Of a DNA stretch of 64,000 nucleotides, positions 28,430 through 38,843 are shown piece after piece (position 1 is the first letter of the stretch; each line of letters begins with the position of its first letter). Under the pieces are notes generated by a model. That model was given only the letters and a program-made list of their open reading frames with translations. It was not told where the DNA came from and searched no databases. The stretch comes from Legionella_C sp048541585 (GTDB lineage Bacteria; Pseudomonadota; Gammaproteobacteria; Legionellales; Legionellaceae): positions 1 through 64,000 of the forward strand of contig NZ_CP183307.1 of NCBI RefSeq assembly GCF_048541585.1. The letters run 5' to 3'. The position numbers were made by a program, and so were the translations under genes.

Positions 28430-29790
28430 AGAACTATTTTTTGGCGTTTGGTTTATTTAGCTTTTTCTCTCTGGCTTATGCAAATATCAGTCAAGATTTG
28501 GATAATTTCTTTGACCAATTGGGCTATGCGTCAAATGTGACGTCCCCTGCCGCCTTTGAATCGCAAGCTGCAGGCTTTTTTGGGGGCGGCTCACTTTATT
28601 CGCGTAACCAAGTACGCCAGTACCAATTAGTGCAACTAGATTTACCAAGTTATCGTGCGGGCTGTGGCGGTATTGATTTATTTACAGGTAGCATGAGTTT
28701 TTTAAGTGAACAAAAGCTTGTTGACTTAGGAAAATCAGTGATGACTAATGCTGGGGCTTATGCGGTGGATGTGATGCTTGCATCAACCGTACCTGAACTT
28801 AAACAGGTGCGTGACTATTTGCAGCAACTAGAGCAAATGGCTAATCAAGCCAGTATTAATTCTTGTCAGCTCTCGCAAAACATGGTGGGTGGCATCTGGC
28901 CAAAAACAGCCGAGTCTCAACAAAAAATTTGCAAAGACCAAGCTGCTATGGGTAAGGAGGGATTATTTAGTGATTACGTCAAAGCGCGTATGGCGTGTTC
29001 TGGCAATGGTTTCGATCAGGTGATGGAGAAAGCGTCTCTTGATGAAACGCGAAAAAAACAAGTGGTGTTAAATAAGAATTTGGTGTGGTCACTCCTACAG
29101 ACAAAGTCTTTTCTAAACAGTGACAGAGAGCTCGCTGAGATGGTTATGAGTTTAACAGGTACGTTGATTATTGATAAAGAAGGCAAGGTGACCAATGTAC
29201 CTTCTCTTGCTGGTAACGCTGATTTAATTAATGCATTAGTTGGCACGCAAGAGGGTTTGCCTACTGCCAAAATATGGCGTTGCAAGGACGCAGGCAGTAC
29301 AAATCAATGCCTGCAGGTGAGCTTACAAGACATTACCATTGCACAAACCTCAACGCTTACCTCAAAAGTACGTGAAATTATTCAAACGATTAACTTAAAG
29401 CTTACGAATGATGAAAAACCAAATCCTCGCGAAATCAATTTTTTAAGCATGACATCGCTACCCGTAATGAAGTTTTTAAGCGTATTAAACAGCATTCAAT
29501 ACGCAACTGCCGCGGTGGATATCGAAGAGTACGCGACGTTGATTGCTCATGATTTATTAACTAATTATTTAACGGAATTACTGGCTGAGGTAAGTCATGC
29601 AACAGCAGGATCTGAGTTGAACTCTGATTTGCTCAAAGACATTCAAAAGCGAATTCATGAAGCCTCAACCAATGTAGCGGCGCTAGATCCAAAAATAGGT
29701 CATAAATTAAAAGAAAAATTGTTACTGATTGAGCGTATGGCGCGCATTGAAAAACAAGTGGCCTCCCAAATGAACAGCACAGCGGGTTGA
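28426..29790 (+). CDS. traH: TraH pilus assembly/stabilisation protein
   Basis: The 454-residue protein has a signal peptide (NYFLAFGLFSFFSLAYAN), then DLDNFFDQLGYASNVTSPAA and YRAGCGGIDLFTGSMSFLS, the family's most conserved segment, and an Asn/Gln/Leu-rich helical C-terminus. TraH is a periplasmic/outer-membrane protein for pilus extension with TraF and TraW. It overlaps trbB by 4 bp, and traG starts 12 bp later. Confidence 0.93.
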   Translation: MKNYFLAFGLFSFFSLAYANISQDLDNFFDQLGYASNVTSPAAFESQAAGFFGGGSLYSRNQVRQYQLVQLDLPSYRAGCGGIDLFTGSMSFLSEQKLVDLGKSVMTNAGAYAVDVMLASTVPELKQVRDYLQQLEQMANQASINSCQLSQNMVGGIWPKTAESQQKICKDQAAMGKEGLFSDYVKARMACSGNGFDQVMEKASLDETRKKQVVLNKNLVWSLLQTKSFLNSDRELAEMVMSLTGTLIIDKEGKVTNVPSLAGNADLINALVGTQEGLPTAKIWRCKDAGSTNQCLQVSLQDITIAQTSTLTSKVREIIQTINLKLTNDEKPNPREINFLSMTSLPVMKFLSVLNSIQYATAAVDIEEYATLIAHDLLTNYLTELLAEVSHATAGSELNSDLLKDIQKRIHEASTNVAALDPKIGHKLKEKLLLIERMARIEKQVASQMNSTAG

Positions 29791-29802
29791 GGAGAACATT
29801 AG

Positions 29803-32601
29803 ATGATAACGATTCATGTGTTAGCGGCAGGCGAGTTGTTTCAACATGTACTCAATGCCATTAGCGCCTTTATGAAGCAGAATAGTTTTTTAGGGTTGCT
29901 GCGCATTACAGCCTTAATAGGTATTGTTATGGCCACCGTTGGATTTCTTAAAACCCGTGACCCTATGGCTTTTGCACGCTGGTTCTTAGGTTATGTGTTG
30001 TTTATCAATGTAGTGTTATTGCCTAAAACCTCAGTGCTAATTGACGATATTTCATCGCAAACGCCAAAGCTCGTGAATAATGTGCCGGTGGTGTTTGCAC
30101 TTAGCGCTAGTTTAGTCACTACAATTGGATATGGCATGGCAGAAGTTTATGATGCGCTTTTGACGATGCCTAATGATTTGCAATACACAAAGACGGGCGC
30201 ATTATTTGGCTCACGCTTAATTTCAGCGTCTACGTCTTTTCGTATTAAAGACCCCGTACTTAAAGAGGAAATGAATGAGTACTTTCGCGTCTGTGTGGTA
30301 GGTGATATTCGATTAAATCGTAAATATAGTGTGGGGGATTTAGCGCATACTACGGATATTTGGAAATTGATTACAGCAAAAGCTTCGCCCCTTCGCATGA
30401 TTTCTGTCAATGGGAAACCCGTGACTTGTCTTGATGCCTCTAAACCTAACGGGCCTTACAGTCTTTTCAAAAAGCTCGAGGCCGAGATTAAAAAAGCCTA
30501 TACTTTTTTTGGTGTGAATTTATTTGGCAAGCCTAAGAACACCACCTATGAAGCACTCTTCAGTACCCATTTGAAATCCGCCTTTGATTACTACCAAGGG
30601 TTAACGGATACCGCTAGCAATATCTTTTTACAAAGCATGATGATTAATGCCATGGGTGATGGCATAGCACACTATCAAGCATTTACCGATGCAACAGCTG
30701 GGATTGTGAACCAGCAGTTTACCAAATCCCAAGTACAACATCGCTTTAGCTGGGAAGTGTTAGGCCAAAAGGCCCTTTGGATTTTACCCATTACCCATAC
30801 GTGCTTAACGCTTTTATTGTTTGGTGTGTTTCCTTTAATTATTGCATTAACCACGCTACCAGGCGGCGTAAAAATACTTTATGGCTATTTGCAGTTTTTT
30901 ATGTCTTTACAATTTTGGCCAGTGCTTTTTGCAATTTTAAATGCCGGCATGACGATTTATGGGGCTTCTTCTTCCGGCGAGTACGGTCAATTTACGATGG
31001 TCAATCTTGATAAAATCGATGAGTTACATGCGGATATTTCAGGGGCTTGTGGGTATTTGATGATGTTGATTCCCTTTCTTTCGCATGGTTTGGTATCTAA
31101 TTTAGGGGGTGCATTTAGTAATCTTGCGACCAGTATGATGAGCCATATGCAAGGCTCTAGTATGTCTGTGGCAGGCGAGGCGGCTAGTGCTTCCTTTGGA
31201 CTTGGGCAGACCAGCTTTTATAACACGAATGCCAATAATTTTTCCGCTAATAAGCACGACTCAAATTGGACACACATGCAAGGCATGCACACCGAGCAAT
31301 TAAGAAGTGGGGTATTAAAAACAATTACAGGAAGTGGCGATAGCGTGTTTGATATAAGTCCTGGCATGACTCGAAGTGCTGTGTCAATTAATGCACAAGA
31401 AGGATTAAATGCCTCACTTAATCAAGCTTATGAAGAGTCTACCCAGGCTGCTCGAAATGAGTCGGCACATTATCAAAGTTCATTATCTAATTTTGCACAT
31501 CGTGCGCTGCAATTGTCCCTTTTGGCAGGCCATGATATGCGTTTAGGCGATGGCGTATCAGAAGCTGAAACAGGGCAATATTCCAAAGCCTTATCAACCA
31601 TTAGTCACATAGCTGAGGATGTGACGCGCCGTATGGGAGTAAGTAAAGAAGATGCGCTCTCGCATTTGACTAGCGGTGGTTGGGGTGTACAAGCTGGTTT
31701 GAGAAGCCAAAAAACAATATTAGGCAAGCTTGCTGAATTAGGGACTGGATTACATGCTAGCGCAAATGCGAATCTTAAATTTGATCGCGCATCTTTAAGT
31801 AGTGATAAATATCATACAGGTATAGATGGTGCGCTTTCTGCGCGGCAATCGCGTGATTTTAATGATGCAATGAGTTATGTGAAGCACTTTTCACAAAATC
31901 ATCATTTTGATGACAGCCATTCACAAGCTGCTTCTCTGTCTAATCAATTAGGCGCCGACTTAAGAGAGGCCGAAACGGCCAGTCGTAATGTGGATACCTC
32001 TCTTGCAAAGGCTACGCGCATCCAAAATACAAAGAGTTTTGTAGAATCTCATTCATCACAAATTACATCCGACTTAAATCAAGCCTTTCCCTCTTACGTA
32101 GCACGCCAACTTGGTGAGGCAGCACGCGATGAGCTATTTAGTCACCCAGGCGATCCACAATCACTCAACAAGCTTCAAGCTTTAGGTCGGGATTTTATTG
32201 CAAGCACGCGAGATGAGTTAATCACCAAATTCGGTAGCAAAGAGCAAAAGGCAGAGGTTGAATCTTTCTATCAGAAGGAGCAACGAAAATTTGTTTCTCA
32301 AGAAAACCAATTAGGGGCTCATTATCAAAAAAACAATGACCAACTAGCTCGCCAAGCACAATCCATGACGCTTGGCACTAATGAAAACATGTTAAGGTTA
32401 TTACAACAAGAAATAGGTGAGCAAAATAATACGTTGCATCAGCATCTTAAAAAAGGTGAACAATCAATTAAGGCAAAGAGCCAAATTTTAAAAGATGAAA
32501 AAGATTTAAAATTACAAGAAGGAATAACTCGTGCACAAAAAGATGTCATTTTAATGGATCAGTTACCTAAAAATTGGGGACTTCACAATAAAGGAGAGTA
32601 A
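29803..32601 (+). CDS. traG: TraG pilus assembly and mating-pair stabilisation protein
   Basis: The 932-residue protein has an N-terminal membrane domain with helices around 20-40, 50-75, 95-115 and 325-450. These include LTLLLFGVFPLIIALTTLPG and GVKILYGYLQFFMSLQFWP, followed by the periplasmic/cytoplasmic C-terminal region (450-932), which is Ser/Gln/Ala-rich and helical. The VirB6-like N-terminus serves in pilus assembly, and the C-terminal part in mating-pair stabilisation and entry exclusion recognition (F TraG-TraS). No frameshift. Confidence 0.92.
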   Translation: MITIHVLAAGELFQHVLNAISAFMKQNSFLGLLRITALIGIVMATVGFLKTRDPMAFARWFLGYVLFINVVLLPKTSVLIDDISSQTPKLVNNVPVVFALSASLVTTIGYGMAEVYDALLTMPNDLQYTKTGALFGSRLISASTSFRIKDPVLKEEMNEYFRVCVVGDIRLNRKYSVGDLAHTTDIWKLITAKASPLRMISVNGKPVTCLDASKPNGPYSLFKKLEAEIKKAYTFFGVNLFGKPKNTTYEALFSTHLKSAFDYYQGLTDTASNIFLQSMMINAMGDGIAHYQAFTDATAGIVNQQFTKSQVQHRFSWEVLGQKALWILPITHTCLTLLLFGVFPLIIALTTLPGGVKILYGYLQFFMSLQFWPVLFAILNAGMTIYGASSSGEYGQFTMVNLDKIDELHADISGACGYLMMLIPFLSHGLVSNLGGAFSNLATSMMSHMQGSSMSVAGEAASASFGLGQTSFYNTNANNFSANKHDSNWTHMQGMHTEQLRSGVLKTITGSGDSVFDISPGMTRSAVSINAQEGLNASLNQAYEESTQAARNESAHYQSSLSNFAHRALQLSLLAGHDMRLGDGVSEAETGQYSKALSTISHIAEDVTRRMGVSKEDALSHLTSGGWGVQAGLRSQKTILGKLAELGTGLHASANANLKFDRASLSSDKYHTGIDGALSARQSRDFNDAMSYVKHFSQNHHFDDSHSQAASLSNQLGADLREAETASRNVDTSLAKATRIQNTKSFVESHSSQITSDLNQAFPSYVARQLGEAARDELFSHPGDPQSLNKLQALGRDFIASTRDELITKFGSKEQKAEVESFYQKEQRKFVSQENQLGAHYQKNNDQLARQAQSMTLGTNENMLRLLQQEIGEQNNTLHQHLKKGEQSIKAKSQILKDEKDLKLQEGITRAQKDVILMDQLPKNWGLHNKGE

Positions 32602-32605
32602 GCTA

Positions 32606-33196
32606 ATGACACATCAAAGGTTAAGGGAACTAATTAGTGAGGATATTGAAACAATAAAACATCTTAATCCTGATATTATTCCTGCCAAAATATATTATTT
32701 GAGATTATTAAAGTTATTCGTTAGTGGGCTTTGGAAAATTTGGCTAATCGTTTCAATCACTATTGCTTATGCAGGCCTTACTCACCCTTCTAATGGAGGA
32801 CTAGCAAGCGAGCCAGCATCTCAAGTCATAAGAGAGTCAATGATGCTCGCATTTTTTTTTAGTTTTGGTGCCATGCTCTTGCTTTCACCTTCTATCAATT
32901 TTTTCATTCTTTTTTGTTATCACTTGGAAAGCAAACTTAAAACAGGCGCTTTGCTAGCTAGAAAATTCAAGCACATTACCTATCTATTTTTTGGATTTTT
33001 TATTTTTTTATGCACCTTATTTGGAAGTTACAGTGAATCGGCTGCGATATTTATGATGATTGTCTTTTCATTTTTTGGAAGCCTTGCTGCAACTTATTTT
33101 TTTGTAAAAATGGAATTAAATCGTATAGGAATTAGCACAATTTTCTCTATTTTCAATCATTACTTTAGTAAAGGAAATAAGCTATCTATCGAATAG
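32606..33196 (+). CDS. Four-helix membrane protein, entry-exclusion candidate
   Basis: I do not recognise this 196-residue protein by sequence. It has about four transmembrane segments (about 35-55, 85-115, 130-145, 150-170; for example LFVSGLWKIWLIVSITIAYA) and short charged ends. It lies between traG and traD, where F-type plasmids carry traS (entry exclusion) and traT, and TraS proteins are small, poorly conserved membrane proteins. With TraT present upstream, a TraS-like role is plausible. Evidence is position and topology only. Confidence 0.45.
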   Translation: MTHQRLRELISEDIETIKHLNPDIIPAKIYYLRLLKLFVSGLWKIWLIVSITIAYAGLTHPSNGGLASEPASQVIRESMMLAFFFSFGAMLLLSPSINFFILFCYHLESKLKTGALLARKFKHITYLFFGFFIFLCTLFGSYSESAAIFMMIVFSFFGSLAATYFFVKMELNRIGISTIFSIFNHYFSKGNKLSIE

Positions 33197-33284
33197 CTCT
33201 TTAAATTTATAGCTAGTTTTTTAACCATTTTTAAAGCAGTGGTAGCTACTGCTTTGCTTGAAAAAGGATAAGGAGTTAAACACC

Positions 33285-35114
33285 GTGCGTGATGAACCTA
33301 ATTTTAAACACTATACCCGTGGCGGACAAATCAGTTTTCATAACCTTCGGATGTGGGATCAAATTACGAAAACATTATTATGGGTTTGTCTTTTTCTCTG
33401 GGTAGTATTAACGAGCCTAATTACTTGGTTAGTTACGCCTTTAGAAAAGCTTTATCAAGCACTGGCTTACTATAGTTCTTCTTTTTTAAATCTTATAGGC
33501 CAAAGACATACATTTAATCTTTCATTTCAGGGTGCCAATTATCAGCAGACCGTAGAAACTATTCTTCAGTACCCTTATTACAAAGAAAATGCAAATCATA
33601 TGGTTAAGTTATTAGCTCAATCTGCATTAGCGGCCTTTGCACTTTCATTTATTTTCGGACTTGGCCTTACCGTCTATTTTATTTATAGGGGAAAAGAGCA
33701 GCGGAGAAATCAATTTATTCGCGGAAGTCGCATAGATTCGAGAGAAAACTTGATTAAGAAAATTATTGAGAATGATGAGCAATCAGATATCAGAATTGAT
33801 GGATTTCCACTCATTAGAGACTCTGAAGTACAACATCTTTTAATTCATGGAACAGTAGGTACTGGTAAAAGTCAGCTCATTATGAAAATCATGGATGCGT
33901 TGCGTCAAAGAGGTGATAGAGTCATTGTTTATGACAAGGGTTGTGCTTTTATTCCGCATTATTACGACGCACATGAAGATGTGATTTTAAATCCATTTGA
34001 TGAGCGATGCGCCAATTGGGATATGTGGCGTGAGGCACCTCGCGATTCAGATTTTGAGAATATGGCAGAAAGCCTTATTCCGATACTTGAGGAATCAGAT
34101 TCATTTTGGAATAGGGCAGCCAGAACTGTCTTTGTAAGTAGTGCTGTAAAAATGCGCCATGATAAAGACCGCTCGCTTGAAAAACTACTTAAATTATTGT
34201 TGACCGATGAGTTTTCCTATTTAGAGAATTATCTTAAAGGCACTGCTGCTGCAACCTTAGTCAGCGGTAGAATTGAAAAAACAGCTTTTTCCATTCGCTC
34301 AGTCATAACAACTTACTTAAAATCCCTTAAAAATTTATCAGGGTTAAATTTAAAGGATGCACCTCCTTTTTCTATTCATGATTATATTACCAATGAGAGC
34401 TCTAAAGGTTGGCTTTTTATTTCATCTAACGGTGAGAATCATAATTCATTAAAGCCATTAATTTCGATGTGGCTAGCGATGGCGTCTTTAACGTTATTAA
34501 GTCTTACACCAAATTCACATCGCCGTATTTGGTTTATTTGTGATGAATTACCTAGCCTTCACAAACTGCCACTCCTTGGTGAAACTATTGCTGAAGTTAG
34601 AAAATTTGGTGGTTGCTTTCTGCTAGGCATGCAAAGCTTTTCTCAACTGACGAAAGTTTATGGGCAAGCAGGCAGCAAAGAGATTTTTGATTTACTAAAC
34701 ACACGCTTTTTTTTCAGAAGTCCTAGCAGTGAGATGGCAAGACTTGTTTCAAGTGAACTAGGTGAAGAAGACATTGAGGAATTTCGAGAAAATTATTCCT
34801 ATGGCGCTAACAGTATTCGTGATGGCATCTCACTTGGCAACCAGCGGAGTACGCGTCCCATCGTATCTTACCCACAAATTTTAGAATTAGAAAATTTACA
34901 TTGTTTTGTGCGCTTGCCAGGAAGCTACCCTGTGACCCAGCTCAAACTTCAGCCTAAAAACCGACCTCTTCTTTTGAAAGGGTTTGTGGCCCGCAAAGTG
35001 CCTGCGGATGAAGACTTACAACAAAAAGCTGTTGTAAATAACACCTTTGACGCGTTAATAGATTCGTTTGAGCTTTCTAAAGAAAAGCCGGCTGTTATGG
35101 AATTTGAAGTGTAA
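33285..35114 (+). CDS. traD: TraD type IV coupling protein
   Basis: The likely start is GTG 33285 behind AAGGAG; an in-frame TTG at 33258 is upstream. The 609-residue protein has two N-terminal transmembrane helices (about 30-55, 105-130). Walker A is LLIHGTVGTGKSQLI (about 192-206) and Walker B is IWFICDELPSLHKLP, followed by GGCFLLGMQSFSQL. This is the T4CP signature. It is a hexameric motor that brings the TraI-DNA relaxosome to the channel. Its C-terminus is shorter than F TraD (717 residues). It is followed 14 bp later by traI. Confidence 0.93.
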   Translation: MRDEPNFKHYTRGGQISFHNLRMWDQITKTLLWVCLFLWVVLTSLITWLVTPLEKLYQALAYYSSSFLNLIGQRHTFNLSFQGANYQQTVETILQYPYYKENANHMVKLLAQSALAAFALSFIFGLGLTVYFIYRGKEQRRNQFIRGSRIDSRENLIKKIIENDEQSDIRIDGFPLIRDSEVQHLLIHGTVGTGKSQLIMKIMDALRQRGDRVIVYDKGCAFIPHYYDAHEDVILNPFDERCANWDMWREAPRDSDFENMAESLIPILEESDSFWNRAARTVFVSSAVKMRHDKDRSLEKLLKLLLTDEFSYLENYLKGTAAATLVSGRIEKTAFSIRSVITTYLKSLKNLSGLNLKDAPPFSIHDYITNESSKGWLFISSNGENHNSLKPLISMWLAMASLTLLSLTPNSHRRIWFICDELPSLHKLPLLGETIAEVRKFGGCFLLGMQSFSQLTKVYGQAGSKEIFDLLNTRFFFRSPSSEMARLVSSELGEEDIEEFRENYSYGANSIRDGISLGNQRSTRPIVSYPQILELENLHCFVRLPGSYPVTQLKLQPKNRPLLLKGFVARKVPADEDLQQKAVVNNTFDALIDSFELSKEKPAVMEFEV

Positions 35115-35128
35115 GAAAAGGAGCGTTG

Positions 35129-38088
35129 ATGTTAAGTATACAGCCACTTAAATCAGCCGCAAGTGCTGCTGACTATTATACGCAAGCATTTAATTACTAC
35201 GCAGGGGACGCAACAGCCATGCAGTGGTTAGGGCAGGGGAGCAAGAGTCTTAATCTAACTGGCGTGGTATTTAAAGAGCAAATGCTTGCTTTATTAGAAG
35301 GTAAGCTTCCTGATGGCCAGGTTTTACAAAATCTCAAAGGTGAGCATCGCCCAGGATTTGATATGACCTTTTCAGCGCCTAAAAGTGTATCCCTTCTAAT
35401 TGGATTAGGCGTGGCCCCTGAGTTAATTCAATTTCACGATAAAGCGGTGCAATTTACCATCCAACAAATTGAAAAAGAATTTGCTCAAACTAGAATTTCG
35501 CAAAGCGGCCTAGTTTCTTTTGAGAAAACGAATAATTTAGTGGTAGCCGCGTTTAGACAACCTAGTTCGCGTGCTAATGATCCCGCCTTACATACGCATT
35601 GCGTTACTATGAATATTACCTTTCATAAAGGTAAGGCACGCTCGCTTGCCAGTGATACAACAAGAAACCAGGGCGTCATTGAGCAGATTCAAAACAATGC
35701 ACATTACTGTGGTTTAATTTACCGCCAATATTTAGCAAATTCACTCAAGGAACAAGGCTTTCATTTACGATTAACCGGTCATGGATTATTTGAAATTGAT
35801 GGGGTGCCTGAACATGTTTTAAAAGCGTTTTCAAGAAGACGTGAAGATATTACAAGTCTCCTTAATGAAAAAGGATGGCAAGGCGCAAAAAGTGCCTCAA
35901 CTGCAACGTTGCTAACGCGCAATACGAAAGAGGAACACGACTTAGAATTACTCGTTAAAGACTGGCAACAACGCGCAAACGATTTAGGGTTTGACGCGAA
36001 GGCTTTTATGCAAAATAGAGATAGAGAACCACCGGTTTCTTGGTTTTCAGGCATGAAAGATAAACTGATATCCATCGTTAACGCGCTCAAAAAAACTACA
36101 AAACCTTCAGAGCTCGACGCGGCTTTCGCCTGTCTTCATGTTGCAACAGAAACGTTAAGTCAGCGAACGTCTATTTTTTCAGAAAGAGTGCTACTTATAG
36201 AGGCGATGAAACATAGCCTTATTTATCCTAAAGCCGTTTCGCAACAAGCAATCATTAAAGCCATTAATCAGCAAATAAAGCAACATTCATTGTATGAAGC
36301 GAGATGCCCTGACAGTGGTGAAAAAAAGTTAACCACCCCTTGGCTTTTGACGTTGGAGGCAGAAACAATTGCACGTATTGAGCGCAACAAAGAGACAATT
36401 GCTGCCATAAGCACGCTTGGCACCGTAAAAGCGTTTCAAAAAGAGCGAGCACCCTTATTGTCATATCCTATGACAAACTCGCAGATTGAAGCGATGCGTG
36501 TATTACTAACCAGCAAGGACCGTTATCTAGCAATCCAAGGTTATGCAGGGGTTGCAAAGACGTCCATGCTTGCGGAAGCGAGCTTATTGATTAAAGCACG
36601 AGGTTATGCGCTTCAGGGTATTACTGTTGCAAGCTCGGCAGCCTTTGAGTTGCAAGAGAAAGCAGGCATTAAAACCGATGTCTTTCCACTGGTGCATCAA
36701 GAATTAAAGACCGCAAAAGCTGCTTCTTTAGCTAAAACAATTTTTATTATCGATGAAGCCTCGATGTTGTCCTCGCAGCAAGGTCATGAACTCATTAAAC
36801 ACATTGAACGCACTGGTGCAAGACTCGTATTAGTCGGGGATAAGGCCAATTACCGAGTGTGAATGCAGGGCGCCTTTTTGGGCTAACTCAAGAATATGGT
36901 ATTGAGACAACTATCATGGATGAAATAGTACGGCAAAAGAATGAGGTGCTTAAAGAAGCGGTTATGTCAGCAACGAAAGGCGACGTGAAAGCCGCATTAA
37001 ATAATCTTGAGGTTAAAACGCGAGCAACCCATGAAAAGCGAGTTACTTGGATTGCCAATCATTGGCTCTCTTTAACACCGGATGCTCGAGAGAAGACCTT
37101 GCTTTTTGCACCCACGCACGCCAATCGTGAGTCCATTACAACGTTGCTTCGGGAGGGCTTAAAAGAAGAGGGTACCTTAAGTAGCAAGCCTTTTAGTCAA
37201 ATGACCCTTAAAGCAAAAACAATTGAACCTATACAGCAGCGATTTGTGGCCTATTATAAAAAAGGTGACATGGTCCGCTTTAACCAAGATTTTAAACGAC
37301 ATAAAATTGCATCAGGCCAGTATTATACGGTGGGCGACATCACTAAAAGACATCGAGAAGATAATGTATTACCACTAACAGACAAACAGGGTAGGTTAAT
37401 TAAATTTAATTTGAAAAACTTACCGAGCTATAAAACGCATACCGCTCCTTTGGAGCGTCTTATTGAAGTGTATGAAGCAAAACCCTTAGAGCTTTTAGAG
37501 GGCGATAAAGTCATGTGGACACGTAATTTTAAAGCACATGAAATCCGTAACGGGCAGGGCGCAACACTGGTAGCAATTAATAAAGACGCGCTTCATTTTA
37601 TCACGAAAGAAGGACGCTCCTTAACACTTGAAAAAACACATCCCGCTTTAAACCATCTCGATTACAGCTATGTTTTGACTAACTACAAAGTTCAAGGAAA
37701 AGATGCACCGTTTGGTATAGGCTTAATGGAGTCCTTTCATCGGTTTGGGACCACCCTTAATAATTTCTATGTTCAAATTTCAAGAGCTATTCATGGTATG
37801 ATTTTGGTCACAGATGATAAAGAAAAATTGATTGAAGCAATTGAAAAAAACTCATCTCTTAAGCCAGCTTCGCTTGATATAACTTCTAGTAGCCAGTTAG
37901 CTCAACATGAAAAACGATTTAATCACTCTAATCAACTATCGCTTCAATCAATTATTGATAAAAAAATTCAAATAGAATCGCCAGAATTATCAAAAATAAT
38001 GACTTTAAAAATGAAGACAGAAGAGCAAGAAATTAAAACAGGAAGAGTAGAAATTAATAAAGAACTATTCAAAGAATTAGAACTATAA
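35129..38088 (+). pseudogene. traI: TraI MobF relaxase-helicase, frameshifted
   Basis: It starts at ATG 35129 behind AAAAGGAG. The relaxase N-terminus matches F TraI, with Tyr16/17 and Tyr23/24 (DYYTQAFNYY), then GEHRPGFDMTFSAPKSVSLL and the metal motif DPALHTHCV with His155/157. The first ligand position (His146 in F TraI) is Gln144 here. The helicase part has Walker A GYAGVAKTS and Walker B IFIIDEASML. The frame ends at 36862 after GDKA, and the next continues VNAGRLFGLTQEYGIE to 38088. One C missing from 'ggcccaatta' restores it. The repaired protein is about 986 residues, shorter than F TraI (1,756). Confidence 0.9.
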
Positions 38089-38104
38089 ACCAGGAGTTTT
38101 TTCC

Positions 38105-38431
38105 ATGTCACGTTTAACGATTTCATTGCCTGAAAATTTACATCACTGCCTCGCGGCGCTTGCAATAAAAAATAAAGTTTCACTGTCTAATCTTGTTAAT
38201 CAATTAATTCAAGTGGGACTCCATCAAACGTTAAATGAACGAGGAGAGGTTAGAGAACATGACGCTGTCGAAAAATATTGTCATCAACTCATTATTCAGA
38301 TGAACGCCCTTATTAAGAAGTTATCCAGTGAATTGTTAAAGTTAAATCGAGAGGATTTTGAGAAATTACAGCGTGCAGCAGATACAAAATATAGCGAACT
38401 TCAAGCGACTTCGCTTAAAAATCAGTCATAA
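38105..38431 (+). CDS. Ribbon-helix-helix protein downstream of traI
   Basis: The 108-residue protein has an N-terminal RHH domain, RLTISLPENLHHCLAALAIK then VSLSNLVNQLIQVGL, typical of CopG/Arc-type DNA-binding proteins, and a helical C-terminus (about 55-100). It starts 17 bp after traI, in the same operon. Small RHH proteins beside relaxases often serve as relaxosome accessory factors or autorepressors. An inverted repeat begins about 25 bp after its stop. The specific role is inferred. Confidence 0.7.
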   Translation: MSRLTISLPENLHHCLAALAIKNKVSLSNLVNQLIQVGLHQTLNERGEVREHDAVEKYCHQLIIQMNALIKKLSSELLKLNREDFEKLQRAADTKYSELQATSLKNQS

Positions 38432-38843
38432 ATCTCAATTGGTGTGGTGAAGATGTGATGAAGTTTGTGATGAACATGATGAGACATCGACGCTAGAGGT
38501 CAGGAATAATAAGGACTTTGCTTTATTTTTATCTTCACCAAAAACTTCATCATTTCTTCATCGCCGTTTTATGCAAATAAATTAGCAGCAAGCCCTTAAA
38601 ATACTGATGGATAAAGGAAGAGAAGGGCATATGTGAATAATGCGAAAGGTGTGCTGGCTATGCAATAGCCCTCTTAATACTTCTTTAGATTTTTTTGCTC
38701 GTTTTATTTAGGCTAACTTAATTTAAAATTTATAGCGCAAGTCAATTGCGCGTTTGAGATTGATTCATATTAACGATATAAATTAATGCCTATAGCTATC
38801 ATTTTTTAGTGTAAGGTTATAGGTAATTTGTTAAAATTACTTA
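38432..38843. other. Gene-free stretch after the tra operon
   Basis: No supported coding frame occurs here. It holds an imperfect inverted repeat (38456-38563) and otherwise AT-rich DNA. It marks the end of the transfer operon and is a place to look for oriT or an operator of the RHH protein. Confidence 0.4.
38456..38563. promoter_or_regulatory. Imperfect inverted repeat of GATGAAG/GATGAA units
   Basis: The left arm, at 38457-38475, is GATGAAG then GTGATGAAC. The right arm, at 38544-38563, reads on the opposite strand as GATGAAGAAATGATGAAGT. Arms agree over about 16 of 18 positions, with a 70-bp spacer. GTGATGAA-like units also occur singly just before it. This is a candidate operator or transfer-origin element beside the RHH gene. 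Confidence 0.4.
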
